From Sciurus carolinensis (Eukaryota > Chordata > Mammalia > Rodentia > Sciuridae), in NCBI RefSeq assembly GCF_902686445.1, contig NC_062220.1, forward strand, positions 116,484,643 through 116,548,642: a DNA stretch of 64,000 nt, given 5' to 3'. Of the stretch, positions 12,131-21,757 are shown piece by piece. Below the pieces are notes generated by a model that was given only the letters and a program-made list of their open reading frames with translations, had not been told where the DNA came from and ran no database searches. Positions within the stretch are counted from its first letter, which is position 1; every line of letters begins with the position of its first letter. A program made the position numbers and the translations under genes.

Positions 12131-13215
12131 GTTTTAATCATCCAGCAGGCCAGTTTTACCAGTCTTGAAGTAGGAGTACTTGGTTTTAACTTTAATGTCT
12201 ATAATTTTATAGTTATTTACCCCTTTTATTTAATTGGGGTTAGTATCCTGGAAATCATTCTTATATTTTGTCTAGCCTATAGCTGATGACTCATTATCTC
12301 AAATTAACTCTGGTTATTATATTAGATACTGTGCTTCTGTAAAGCACTAATAGACAACAGTTATAAAGTTTAAAATAAAATATAAAATAAAATTAACAAG
12401 AGTAAAAACAAGTTTAGTTAATATTATATCTATGAATGAAAAAACATAATTTTGTAATCCTAAACTTTTAATTAGCTATATATTTTCTTTTAAGATCAAA
12501 GTAATTCTTATAACAAAAACCTATCTTTTGAACTTAACTTTAAATGAACTTGAGTAGTTATCCTAGCATGGAATTAGGTGAGAGGCAGAGTTTTAACTCA
12601 GGTGTGATGACCTCTTGACAAAACTTAGGTAAGGTGTTTTATTTCTGAAACTGATCTTTAGTTTTTTAAAAAACATTTTATAAAGTTTTAATCACCTTTA
12701 AACAGGTTAGGCTCTCCTTATTTTCCTTTAAAAATGCATTTAAATTTCAGTTTCAGTGTAAAGAATAACACACAATTGTATATATAACATATTGTCAACA
12801 GTTTACTTTATCCACCTATAAAACATCAAATGACATTAAAAAATACCAATTAAATTTGTTATTTTTATACATATTTGAGAATTTGTTACAGATAATTTTA
12901 GTTCAGAGGACACTAACTTGTCAAAGTGTTCTCCAAAGTTTTATATTTAACTAAGTTTAACTTTAAAAATACAATTTAGAATTTAGACTGTATGGTAACA
13001 ATAATCATAGGTTTGCATGGGTTAACAAAATATCAAAGAATAGCCTTAAATTTCTTATACATTTAGGAAACAGTGTTAATAATCAGAAATTGACTTAGTC
13101 AAACAAATAAGACAGATATAAGACAGATCTTCAAATGACAGTGTGGCCCTTCTATGGCCATAGACAAAAGAGAGCACTTATTGGTTATCTTGCCAGTAAA
13201 CTTACATAAACTTTT
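12131..13215. other. Very AT-rich unassigned sequence
   Basis: No coding potential and no repeat I can name. It lies between the class I ERV and the unnamed dispersed repeat at 13340-13790, and could belong to either. Confidence 0.35.
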
Positions 13216-13230
13216 ATTTTATAAACTTTT

Positions 13231-13340
13231 TAGATGTTGATGGACAATTATTTTATATATTTATTTATATGTGGTGCTAAGAATCAAATCCAGTGCCTCA
13301 CACATGCTAAGTAATCACTGAGCCACCACCCCAGTCCCTC
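13231..13340 (-). mobile_element. ID-type SINE
   Basis: Reading the minus strand gives gggactggggtggtggctcag, a diverged A-box region, then an aatc/gcaccac B-box region and an AT-rich tail. It is bounded by the 15-bp duplication ATTTTATAAACTTTT at 13216-13230 and 13341-13355. It is more diverged than the two ID copies near 62 kb. Confidence 0.75.
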
Positions 13341-13355
13341 ATTTTATAAACTTTT

Positions 13356-13790
13356 ACATAACACTTAGACAAGGCCTAGACTGATATAGTTTTCAGATGC
13401 ATACATATACATAGTGACATATTTTGAGTGTCAACTATATTGTTATAACCTAAGTAACAGCTGTTAGTTTAACCAGTTACAAAGTAATTATTTAAGACTT
13501 TAAAACAGGTACAAACCATAATTCCTTTAAGACTTAGTTTCCCTAAGTAATAAAACCTAACAAATACAAATACAAGAAAATTATCTTGATAGGTAAGAGC
13601 AAACCAATGTTTTAGTCTGTTTCATATCAGCATATTAAAGTTCAAATAACTGATTGTGCTAATCAAAGCCAATTTAATCACAAAACAAACTTTTTGAAAT
13701 ATACATTCTGCAGACTTTCTAAAACTTACTTAAACATTTACAACCTGTTTACATCCTTAGTTTTGTCCTCTCGGACTTTAGCAGAAGAAT
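13356..13790. repeat. Unnamed dispersed repeat, copy 1
   Basis: Its reverse complement matches 45975-46437 over about 450 bp, at roughly 75-85 per cent by eye, including ttattacttagggaaact and actttgtaactggttaaa. Non-coding in both copies; family unknown to me. Confidence 0.7.
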
Positions 13791-13799
13791 ATTACTTTT

Positions 13800-14665
13800 T
13801 TGGTTTTTTTTTCAGTATCTCTATCTCTTTTTCACCGTTTTCTTTTGCTTCCTGCATTTACTCTTTTAACTGTTTACTGGAATGGTCATGTATTGCCTGC
13901 ATTTCCTCTCTTATCTCAACTTTTGCTTCACGGATCATTTTAAGTATGCAGAATCTAAATTCTTTTTCTGTCATTTCTACTGCCATGCTGTCATTGGATT
14001 CTATCACAATAGTATCTTGGTTTGTTAGGGACAGTTTCTTCCCCTGTTTTTTCATATCGTTTCTATATATTACCCTCTAGCAGTGAAAATCAGAGATACT
14101 GAAGTTCCCCTCTTGCAGGTTTATTATGATCCTGCAGTTTTCTACTACCTCTCCTTTGAAGGGGAAATCAATACCAGTAGCACCCAATACAGAGAAAATG
14201 CAACCCTGAACCAGATAGCCCCTATAAAGACTTTAACATTATTGTAATGAACAGGATCAGTTTGATTACTATTTACAGTATTTCTAGTTGTGAACCAGAG
14301 GATGGGGAAGGGTGTAGGATGTGAGTAAGTAGAGGTACCTGTCAAAGGGCCTCCAGTCTCCTGTAGGTGTCTGAGGAAGGAAGTTGCCCTTCCAATAATG
14401 ATGGCCACACCCTCAGGAATAATTCAAAATGCCTGTACCAGCCTCCAAAGAAGCTGGGGTGCCCTAGCGAGGGTGTGTTGAGTCAGCACAGAGGCAGGTG
14501 CAGTGTCTCTCAGCAGTTAGGGGGGCAGGTGGGCAGACTCAGCTACCGGCCTCAGTCCTCAGTGTGTGGGCGGGCAGCGGGGGTTCAGTGCCAGGTCAAA
14601 CCTCAGTGTGTGTTGGGGGGCAGGCAGGCTCAGTGATGGCGTCTAACCTCGACAGCACCATTTTT
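13800..14665 (-). mobile_element. L1 5' end: ORF1 start and GC-rich 5' UTR
   Basis: The frame 14055-13858 begins MKKQGKKLSLTNQDTIVIES and continues EMTEKEFRFCILKMIREAKVEIREEMQAIHDHSSKQ, the N-terminal part of L1 ORF1p. The homologous start is at 36083 on the plus strand. Upstream (14056-14665) is a GC-rich tract consistent with an L1 5' UTR. ORF1 is cut off after about 65 codons. Confidence 0.75.
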
Positions 14666-15032
14666 TAAAAGACTATCTTTTCTCCAACATATATTTCTGG
14701 CACCTTTGTTAATTATCAATTGACTATAGCTATGTGGATTTACCTCTGTGTCTTCTATTCAATTGGTCTTCATATTTATTTTGATGCCAATATGATGCTA
14801 CTTCTGTTATTACAGCTCTGTATTCTAATTTAAATCCAGGTATTGTGATGTCTTCTGCTTTGCTTTTCTTACTTAGTACTGCTTTGGCTATTTGTCTCTC
14901 ATTCTTTTAAATAAATTTAAGAATTGTTTTTTTCTTATTTGTGGAAGAATTTCATTGGTATTTTGGTGGGGATTGCATTGAATATTGCTTTTGATAGTAT
15001 GACCATTTTTACAATAACAATTCTACTTATCT
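14666..15032 (-). mobile_element. L1 ORF2 fragment, 3' side of the retroviral insertion
   Basis: Minus-strand ORF2 sequence starting near tgttggagaaaagatagtc (also found at 41965 on the plus strand) and reading towards the provirus. It resumes at 19456 after the provirus. Confidence 0.75.
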
Positions 15033-15038
15033 ATGAAC

Positions 15039-15284
15039 TGTTGCCGTCCAGCGGGACATAAAGACACGTACACCTCAGATTGTCATGAAGGAGCTTCTTT
15101 ATTCGAATAACACTCTCTCTATATAAGCAGTCTCATGCATAAGCAATTTCGATCAGATATGTCCACCCAATCCTGTTAAAGGTCAAGCAATCACGAGCTC
15201 AAGCATACATGTAGCCAATTGTAACAGCTTCCTGTTTTTCTCCAGGCATACCAAGCACGCCCTTTGGCTCCCTGCCAGCCCACA
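15039..15284 (-). repeat. 3' LTR of the class II endogenous retrovirus
   Basis: 246 bp, with terminal TG and CA. On the minus strand a TATA-like element lies at 15120-15127 and a polyadenylation hexamer at 15098-15103. The polypurine tract lies immediately outside at 15285-15297. Several differences from the partner LTR are C/T or G/A transitions, two of them at CpG sites, as expected from methylation decay. Confidence 0.92.
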
Positions 15285-15299
15285 TCTCCCCCTGTTTGT
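15285..15299 (-). other. Polypurine tract of the class II provirus
   Basis: Minus-strand reading AAACAGGGGGAGA abuts the TG that opens the 3' LTR. This is the expected position and composition of a retroviral plus-strand primer. Confidence 0.7.
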
Positions 15300-15435
15300 T
15301 CATAAAAAGACCGTGCCTGTCTTAGGTTATCCATGACAGAGCAACATCCTTACCCATCATCGGAAAATGAACCTTATATCTTCATTCCCTGTCTTAGGTT
15401 GGTATGAGCTCTTCATGAATCTTACCCATCTCTGA

Positions 15436-15711
15436 CTACCGGTCTAGCATAGCCAAACTTGGGAGGGAGGCTCCCACATAACCTGCTAAGTCGTAGGAGC
15501 CATTTGGGAAGGGTGCTAAGTCAGGAGAAAAGGGTACAGTAGGTAACCCTAATGTGGAATTAGTGGTAAGAATAGGAGGATATAGATTGGAAGAGTTAGT
15601 AAGGGGCAAAGGGCAAGGCCACGCCTTTACTATCCCCCATAGGTAACGCACGGCTCCTCCATTAATATGGTGAGGGATCATCAACAACAGCAGTTGGAGG
15701 AACTTCCACAT
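15436..15711 (-). pseudogene. env surface-protein N-terminal remnant
   Basis: A 91-codon frame overlapping the end of integrase. It contains a hydrophobic leader (WKFLQLLLLMIPHHINGG) and then a stretch with two N-x-S/T sequons (TNSS, NST). After its stop only about 140 bp separate it from the polypurine tract, so nearly all of env (rest of SU and all of TM) is missing. The env label rests on position and leader rather than on a long match. Confidence 0.5.
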
Positions 15712-16036
15712 CTTCTTGTTGTTCTTGGTTTTCTATTGAAGAAGCCTTGAGCAATCTTTCAGGCACCCAAATTGGCGATTGTGCGTCCTGCGGGAAAACA
15801 CAAACAGATCCTCGGGTCCAGATTAATACCGGATCCGGGTCTTTCCATTGTCCTGATAGAATGTCCTTCCAGAGCACTTGAGGTAGATGTGTTTTCTTAG
15901 GCTCTGAATGACGGTCAGCAGCCGATTGGCCCTCAGAATTGATATTTAAAAAATTTAAAATGAACAAGGCAACAGATAATTTGTCTTTTGGGGATCTGTA
16001 TGATACCCCTATTCCCCCTTTGTGTTTATAAAGCAT
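15662..16036 (-). pseudogene. Integrase C-terminal DNA-binding domain
   Basis: 124-codon open frame with KDILSGQWKDPDPVLIW and GSVCVFPQDAQSPIWVPERL, the SH3-like C-terminal domain typical of betaretroviral and IAP integrases. It overlaps the env start by about 50 bp in another frame, as is normal for this class. Confidence 0.85.
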
Positions 16037-16539
16037 GTTGTTAAGTGTTAAATGGGCACGCTCAACAATGCTTTGTCCAGTAGGATTATAGGGAATTCCT
16101 GTGACATGTTGAATACCAAAGGTGGAACAAAATTGTTTAAAGGCCTGGGACGTATATCCAGGACCATTATCTGTTTTAATTTGTTTGGGGACCCCTAGGA
16201 TGGAGAAAGAATGTAAACAATATTATTACATCTTTGGTTTTTTTCTCCAGCATGAGCAGAGGCCATAATAAATCCTGAAAAGGTATCTATTAACACATGG
16301 ATGAATTGTAGTTTTCCAAATTCTGAATAATGAGTTACATCCATTTGCCAAATATGATTGGGCTGAAGCCCTTTTGGATTTACTCCTAACGAGGGGTTAG
16401 GAATAAGTGTAGCACATTTAGCATAAGACTTGACTCTGTCCCAAGCTGTTGCCTTAGTAATCTGATAGCGTAAACATAGAGTAGAAGTGTTTACTTGAAA
16501 TTTGGAATGAAAATTTTTTTGCATTTTCAAGTGCATCAA
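16037..16539 (-). pseudogene. Integrase N-terminal part and catalytic core
   Basis: The frame 16539-16195 contains NHIWQMDVTHYSEFGKLQF, carrying the first catalytic Asp, then a frameshift at an A-run around 16240-16250. Beyond the shift the second Asp (TDNGPGY) and the Glu (GQSIVERAH) lie between 16195 and 16037. The DD-35-E triad is thus visible but split over frames. The HHCC zinc site at the N-terminus is incomplete. Confidence 0.8.
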
Positions 16540-16888
16540 AGATATGTGGGTCTCTGGTGGCCATGTCTGTTAAATCATTGTCTAAACTTAGAGGACCTGG
16601 AAGGCCAGTATGAGCCCGAACATGCCCAATAAAAAAAGGACTTTTTCTGTCCCAAATAAGTTTTTGTAAAGATTGTAAATACTTAGTGATGGTGGAAGTG
16701 AGAGAGAGCAGACCAGTTAATTCTAAATTTTGAGTAGCATTAACAACGTATTTGCTATCAGAGAATAGGTTAAAGGGCTCATGGTGGGTTCTGAATACTT
16801 CTATAGCTACTAATAGTTCTGTTTGTTGTGCAAATAGAGTATTAAACAGCAATGTTTCTGTAACATTATTTACAGTAATAGCACCCAT
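16454..16888 (-). pseudogene. RNase H domain
   Basis: 144 codons with the remaining catalytic blocks: QQTELLVAIEVF (Glu), NLFSDSKYVV (Asp) and the C-terminal HVRAHTGLPGPLSLDNDLTD (His/Asp). All four acidic positions of the family are recognisable once the FTDGSK block of the previous frame is counted. The frame then leaves the normal path before the integrase, with a shift near 16500-16540. Confidence 0.8.
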
Positions 16889-17366
16889 ACCATTTTTGAT
16901 CCATCAGTAAATATAAGGGTAGCTCCTATAATAGATTCTTTTTGGGTGACTTTGGGGAAAATTATAGGATGTTGACTCCAAAATTGGAGAAGAGGATCAG
17001 ATGGCAAATGATTGTCAAACACAGCAGAAGTACTAGTAAAGACTATAGTCCATGAATTTGAATTATTAATAAGATATTGTATTTGATCAGTAGTATAAGG
17101 AGTAGTTATTGTCGTGGGATGTGACCCAAAGGTGGAAAGGGATACTTTTAACGCCCTAAGGATTAATTCTGCCACAGATTCAGTAAACAAGGATAAGACC
17201 TTGTTAGGGGCATAATTCATGTGAACCCATAGAATAGGACCCTTTTGCCAAAACACTCCTGTGGGTACTTATTTGTGACCAAGACAATGAATGATAAAGG
17301 CTTAGCTAGGTCAATATGATCAAGATGAACCTTTTCCATAGCTGTTTCAACAAGTTTGAGAGCCAT
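16870..17366 (-). pseudogene. Reverse transcriptase connection domain and RNase H start
   Basis: Frames 17256-16870 and flanking sequence read FWQKGPILWVHMNY, then an RT connection region, ending in the first RNase H block FTDGSK, whose Asp is a metal ligand. A frameshift just after it moves the product into the next frame at 16888. Confidence 0.75.
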
Positions 17367-17576
17367 TCAAGCCTTAGGGGTAAGTGCCCGCTTAGAAAGG
17401 GGATCAGAATCACCTTTAAGAGTGTCAAACAGGGGGCCCAAACTTGAGGTGGGTAAGTGAAGGTAAGGTCTAATCCAGTTAATGTCACCTAATACTGCTC
17501 TGGCGGAGGCACAGAGGTCCAATCCTGTGCTTCCTCTTGTTTGTCTAATTGGGGAGTCAAGGGGTAATGGGTCCAA
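17367..17576 (-). pseudogene. dUTPase start fused to reverse transcriptase thumb by an internal deletion
   Basis: One open frame first reads [13 protein letters not shown], the opening of a retroviral dUTPase, and two residues later [19 protein letters not shown], the thumb region of reverse transcriptase. In intact betaretroviruses these lie more than 1 kb apart, with the rest of dUTPase, the protease and the RT fingers/palm between them. Those parts, including any YxDD active site, are absent here. The junction is near 17510-17520. Confidence 0.8.
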
Positions 17577-17599
17577 GGTATGGACTGGATAGCCCCGTA

Positions 17600-18223
17600 T
17601 ATTTGTGGGCCCCGAGGCCAGGGGCCCTGATTCCCATTTTTTGGAGGTAAAGGGTTACCATCTTTGTCTCTAGTTGATTTACAGTCACTTGCCCAGTGTT
17701 TCCCTTTTTTACATCAGGGACATAATTTTGGCACAGGACCCTGGGAGCAGTCCTTTTTTATGTGTCCATATTGTTTACACCGATAACACTGTTGGCCTGG
17801 GCAGGAGTTGGCATTGCCTCTAAGACCTTGTGCAAGCACTGCAGCCATCACCTGACCTTGAATAAAAGCCTCATTAATATCCCTACAAGCCTTTAAATAG
17901 GCTCCAAGGTCTTTGTTTTTCCAAGGTCTTATTGCTTCTTTACAACATTTATTTGCTTGCTCAAATGCAAGCTGTTTGACTAAAGGCATAGCCTGGTCCA
18001 CATCTCCAAATATACGTCCTGTTGTTTGAATCAATCTGTCTACAAAATCGGCATAGGGTTCATTGTTGCCTTCAATAACCTTAGATAATTGTCCCTGAAG
18101 ATCGCCAGCACCTGAAAGCGTTTTCCAAGCTTTAGTGGCAGCAGCACTAATTTGTTGATACACACCAGGGTGGAAATTAATCTGATTACCTTGCCCTTCA
18201 TATGGTCCTTGGCCTGTCAGCAT
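17600..18223 (-). pseudogene. gag capsid C-terminal part and nucleocapsid
   Basis: The 169-codon frame 17714-18223 contains the major homology region (ending EPYADFVDRLIQTTGR) and the first zinc knuckle CYRCKQYGHIKKDC (C-X2-C-X4-H-X4-C). The frame is cut by TGA at 17714-17716, between the two cysteines of the second knuckle. Past that stop, the same frame continues with [11 protein letters not shown] and a proline-rich tail to about 17600. Capsid dimerisation and RNA binding are the family roles. The stop looks like a CGA to TGA change at a CpG. Confidence 0.85.
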
Positions 18224-18262
18224 GTCTAGATTCCATTGAGGATTGCCCGCAACTGCATTATG

Positions 18263-18526
18263 TCAGGCAGTATCAGAACATAACTCCTGGTTGGCCACCT
18301 TCCACATAAGATATTGTCCCCCAGATAAACATGCTTTTGCTAAATTACCCCAATCAGTCAGAGTAAAATTTTGACTTGCAACATTCTCTAATAAAGAAAT
18401 GGTAAATGCAACTTGTACTCCATAGGACATAACTGCCTCTTTTAACTGTTTCACTAATTTTATATCTAATATTTGATGATATCTCTGATTGTTTTGATCT
18501 TCAAATACTGGGAATATTGGGAACAC
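18263..18526 (-). pseudogene. gag capsid N-terminal part
   Basis: Frame of 87 codons starting FPVFEDQNNQRYHQILD, then an alpha-helical capsid-like stretch (LVKQLKEAVMSYG, FTLTDWGNLAKACLSGGQYL). This order matches betaretroviral capsid N-terminal domains. It stops at 18263 but the same product continues in the next segment after a short gap. Confidence 0.75.
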
Positions 18527-18760
18527 TGATCGAGATTCTACATCAGCCCACTGTCTGGGGGCCGCCCCTGTGCAGCAAGTACATGCGCCCCTACAACTTG
18601 GAAAAGAGTGGTGACCTGGATTATACGCTGGAGGGCACAGCGTGGAAGGGGTTAAATGCTACTGAGAGAACTTCTTTTCTAGCTCTGTCTCAGATAGTTC
18701 CTGTTCTTCAGAGTCACATCCCTGTTCTGAGTCTGAACATCTACTTTCTCTTTCAGAAGC
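18527..18760 (-). pseudogene. gag middle (acidic and proline-containing) region with PPAY motif
   Basis: The minus strand reads as an acidic Ser/Glu-rich stretch, one stop codon, then a short segment with PPAY (18623-18634), which runs without a further stop into the capsid frame at 18526. PPxY is the late-domain motif by which many betaretroviral gag proteins recruit NEDD4-family ligases for budding. Function is inferred; the region is no longer continuous with the upstream leader. Confidence 0.55.
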
Positions 18761-18997
18761 TCAACTTGATTGTTCTTCTTTTATGGTTTCTAATATCTCT
18801 TCCCCTTCTCTTAACTGTTCTTGAAATTTTAGTTTTTTGGAAGTCAGACAGAAATGAGCTAATGTCCATATAGGCAAAGTACCAAGAGGAAGAGGCATTA
18901 AGAGAGCCTTCCATGTGAATCCGTGAAATTTAAACAGAAACCAAACAAGAAAAAGTAACAAAAATATTAACACAACTAACACCTCACACACATTCAT
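18761..18997 (-). pseudogene. gag N-terminal segment with hydrophobic leader (class II ERV)
   Basis: A 78-codon frame starts at the first ATG of the leader, about 200 bp after the LTR. It opens with MNVCE followed by about 20 almost uninterrupted hydrophobic residues (VLVVLIFLLLFLVWFLF), then a charged C-terminal part rich in Glu, Lys and Gln. A membrane-targeting gag N-terminus is the arrangement known from intracisternal A-particle elements, whose gag is directed to the endoplasmic reticulum. The frame ends at a stop at 18761, after which gag continues in another frame. The start was chosen as the first ATG after the leader and because the hydrophobic block follows directly. Confidence 0.65.
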
Positions 18998-19177
18998 TTA
19001 CTATAGGACGTCCTTTGCTGTCTCTTGGGACAGCCTTTTGTTAAGTTCCCTCACTAGGGGAGCCTTCCATTAGTACCTTAAGGCCACTGTTCCCTGGAAT
19101 AGGGAAACCTGCTAGTTGACTGCTAGTTGACTGTGCTAGTGAAAAATTTTCTCCTTTATTACTTACCTGAGCGCTCA

Positions 19178-19201
19178 CCATTCCCCGAACGGGTCACCAA
19201 A
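19178..19201 (-). other. Putative primer-binding site of the class II provirus
   Basis: Read on the minus strand, the bases directly after the 5' LTR are TTTGGTGACCCGTTCGGGGA. A TGG start within a few bases of the LTR is what a tRNA primer-binding site requires (complement of CCA). I cannot assign the priming tRNA with confidence; the first bases resemble the 3' end of tRNA-Trp but the match breaks after about ten bases. Confidence 0.55.
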
Positions 19202-19449
19202 TGTCACTGTCCAGCGGGACATAAAGACACGTACACCTCAGATTGTCATGAAGGAGCTTCTTATTTATTCGGATAACACTCTCTCTATATAAGCAGTCTC
19301 ATGCATAAGCAATTTTGATCAGATATGTCCACTCAATCCTGTTAAAGGTCAAGCAATCACGAGCTCAAGCATACATGTAGCCAATTGTAACAACTTCCTG
19401 TTTTTCTCCAGGCATACCAAGCATGCCCTTTGGCTCCTGCCAGCGCACA
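19202..19449 (-). repeat. 5' LTR of the class II endogenous retrovirus
   Basis: This 248-bp copy matches the 15039-15284 copy almost throughout. By eye there are 9 substitutions and two indels (an extra 4 bp near 19261 and one missing C near the right end). Read on the minus strand it contains a TATA-like box (cttatata) shortly before an AATAAA, both also present in the other copy, giving a very short U3-R promoter/polyadenylation arrangement. It is next to the primer-binding region on the left, as expected for the 5' LTR of a minus-strand provirus. Confidence 0.92.
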
Positions 19450-20869
19450 ATGAACATGGGAGATCATCCCATCTTCTAAGATCTTTAATTTCTTTCTTCA
19501 GTGTTCTATAATTTTTATTGTATAGCTCTTTTACATCCTTTTTAGATAATCCCAAGCATTTCATTTTTGAGATTATTGTGAATGGAATGATTTTCCTGAT
19601 TTCTTCCTCTGCAGAATCACTTTTGGACTATAGGAAAGTTATTGTGTTATCAGTCAATTTTGTATTCTACTACTTTAGTGAACTCATTTATAAATTCTAG
19701 ACATCTTCTGGTAAAGTTTTTGGGTCTTCTAAATGTATGACTATGTCATCATCAGACAGGATAGTTTGACTTCTTCTTTTCCCACTTGTATTCCTTTAAT
19801 TTCCTTTATTTACTTGATTGTTGTAATATTTCAAGGACTATATTGAATAGAAGTGGTGAGAGTGGACAGCCTTGTCTTGTTGCTGAATTTAGAGGAAATG
19901 ATTTTAGCTTTTCTCCATTTAATATAATGTTGCCTTTTGGTTTGCCACAAATGACTTTTTAATGTGAACATAAGTTCCTTTTGACCCCTGGATTCTCCAG
20001 CATTTTAAACATGATTGGGTGTTGGATTTTATCAAATGACTTTTCTGTGTATGTTGAGACAATCTTGTGATTTTTGTCCTTAATTCTGCTTAAGTGATGG
20101 ATTACATTTATTGATTTGCATATGTCAAACCAACCCTGCATTCAAGGAATGAAACCCACTTCTCATTATGGTTTTCATGTGTTTTCATGAACAGAGCAAT
20201 GTTGTATCTCTGTTCTCATTCATTTCTAAGAATTTATTGATTTATATTCTCCTTTCTTCTTTGATCCATTCTTCATTTAAGAGAGCATTGTTCAATCTCC
20301 ATGCGTTTATGTGGTTTCTATTGTTTTTCTTGCCATTGATTTCTAGCTTCATTCCATTATGATCTGATAGGATATGTGTGATTCAATTGATTTTTCTGTA
20401 TTTTCTAAGATTTTCTTTGCAGTCTAGAATATGATCCATTTTGAAAAAAGTTTTATGTGCAGTTGAGAAAAAGGTAAATGCAGCTTTTGGGGGTGGAACA
20501 TTTTGTAGATGTTGGTTAGCTCCCTTTGATTCATAATATTTTTCAGGTTGGAAATATCTTTATTGATTTTATGTTTTGATGACCTGTCTTTTGGTGATAA
20601 GGGCATATTGACATCACCCAGTATTATTGTGTCAGAGTGTAGCTGAGATTTCATGTCATGGAATATTTTTTAATATAATTGAGTGTGCTGGCATTGGGAC
20701 ATAAATATTTACTATCATTATATCTTCCTGTTGGATTGTTCCCTTTACCAGAATATAGTGACTTCTTTGACACAATTAATGATTAATTTTTGCTTGAAAT
20801 CTGCTTAGTCAGATATAAGAATAGCTACTCCTGCTTGTTTTCTTGAATATATGCATGGAATCTTTTTTC

Positions 20870-20990
20870 ATACATTTATTTTATTTTATTTTTTAAAAAA
20901 CTTTAAAATTTGTTCTAATTAGTTGTACATTACAGTAGAATGCATGTATACATTTTGATAGATCATACATAAATAGAGAACTGTCAGCCT
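20870..20990 (-). mobile_element. L1 3' tail fragment within L1
   Basis: Contains ttctaattagttgtacattacagtagaatgcatg, the reverse complement of the terminal segment of the L1 3' ends in this window. It interrupts ORF2 of the host L1. Confidence 0.55.
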
Positions 20991-21757
20991 ATGAATGGAT
21001 GTCTTTGTCTACAAGATGAGTCTCTTATAAACTGCATATTGTTTTTTTAAATCCATTCTGCTAATTCATGTCTTTTAATTGGAGAGATGAGACCTCTAAC
21101 ATTCAGCATTAGTTTAGATATTTTTGCATGGTTTCCTGCCATTTTGGATTTTTTGCTATATTTTATCCTGTCTTGATTCTAATTTAGTGGATTATTCTTT
21201 TTTTGAAATTCCTCTATATAGGAGCTTTGGGAATTGTGTTTTAGTTCCTCTGTGTGCAGTTTATCTTTGAGTATTTTTTGTATTGCTAGATTGGTGCTCA
21301 TGAATACTTTTAGTTTATTCTTATTGTGGAAAGTTTTTATACCCACCTCAGATTTGAAACAATTTTGTTGGGTATAGCAACCCTGGTTGGCAATTGTTTT
21401 CTTTGGGGGCTTGGAATGTCCCATTCCAGACCCTCCTAGATTTTAGTGTCTGAACTGAGAAATCAGAAGTGAGTCTTCTTGGTTTGCCTCTAAATTTGAA
21501 CTGATGTTTCTATCATGCAACTTTTAATATTCTTTCCTAATTTTCTATGTTAAGCATTTTGATTCAATGTCTTTGTGAGCATCTTATTTTACTAGGTCTA
21601 TTTAGGGTCCTGTAAGGATCCTGTATGTTGATGTCTACCTCATTTCTGAGGTGAGAAAAGTTTTCTGTAACTGTCTCACTGAAAATGTTCATTGTGCCTC
21701 TAGTTTGTATCTCCATGTTCTCTTCTATCCCAATGATTCTCAGATTTGGTCCTTTAA

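Larger units (their letters stand above)
15039..19449 (-). mobile_element. Class II (beta/IAP-like) endogenous retrovirus, deletion derivative with both LTRs
   Basis: A 4.4-kb provirus in minus orientation: 5' LTR 19202-19449, leader, gag 18997-17600, a fragment of dUTPase fused to late reverse transcriptase, RNase H, integrase, a short env start, polypurine tract, 3' LTR 15039-15284. It is flanked by the 6-bp direct repeat ATGAAC (15033-15038 and 19450-19455); 6 bp is the usual duplication of betaretrovirus-class elements. The LTR termini read TG..CA. It interrupts a minus-strand L1 ORF2 whose sequence resumes on either side. All reading frames carry stops or frameshifts and the protease and reverse-transcriptase palm are missing, so it cannot be autonomous. 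Family assignment rests on the two-knuckle nucleocapsid, dUTPase trace, integrase C-terminal type and the duplication length. Confidence 0.93.

Noticed and set aside
18517..18873. 118-codon plus-strand frame with PPLCSKYMRPYNLEKSG-like sequence, at first sight a captured host exon inside the provirus
   Set aside because: The opposite strand reads as gag (acidic segment, PPAY, then capsid) with only one stop, so the plus-strand frame is a shadow.
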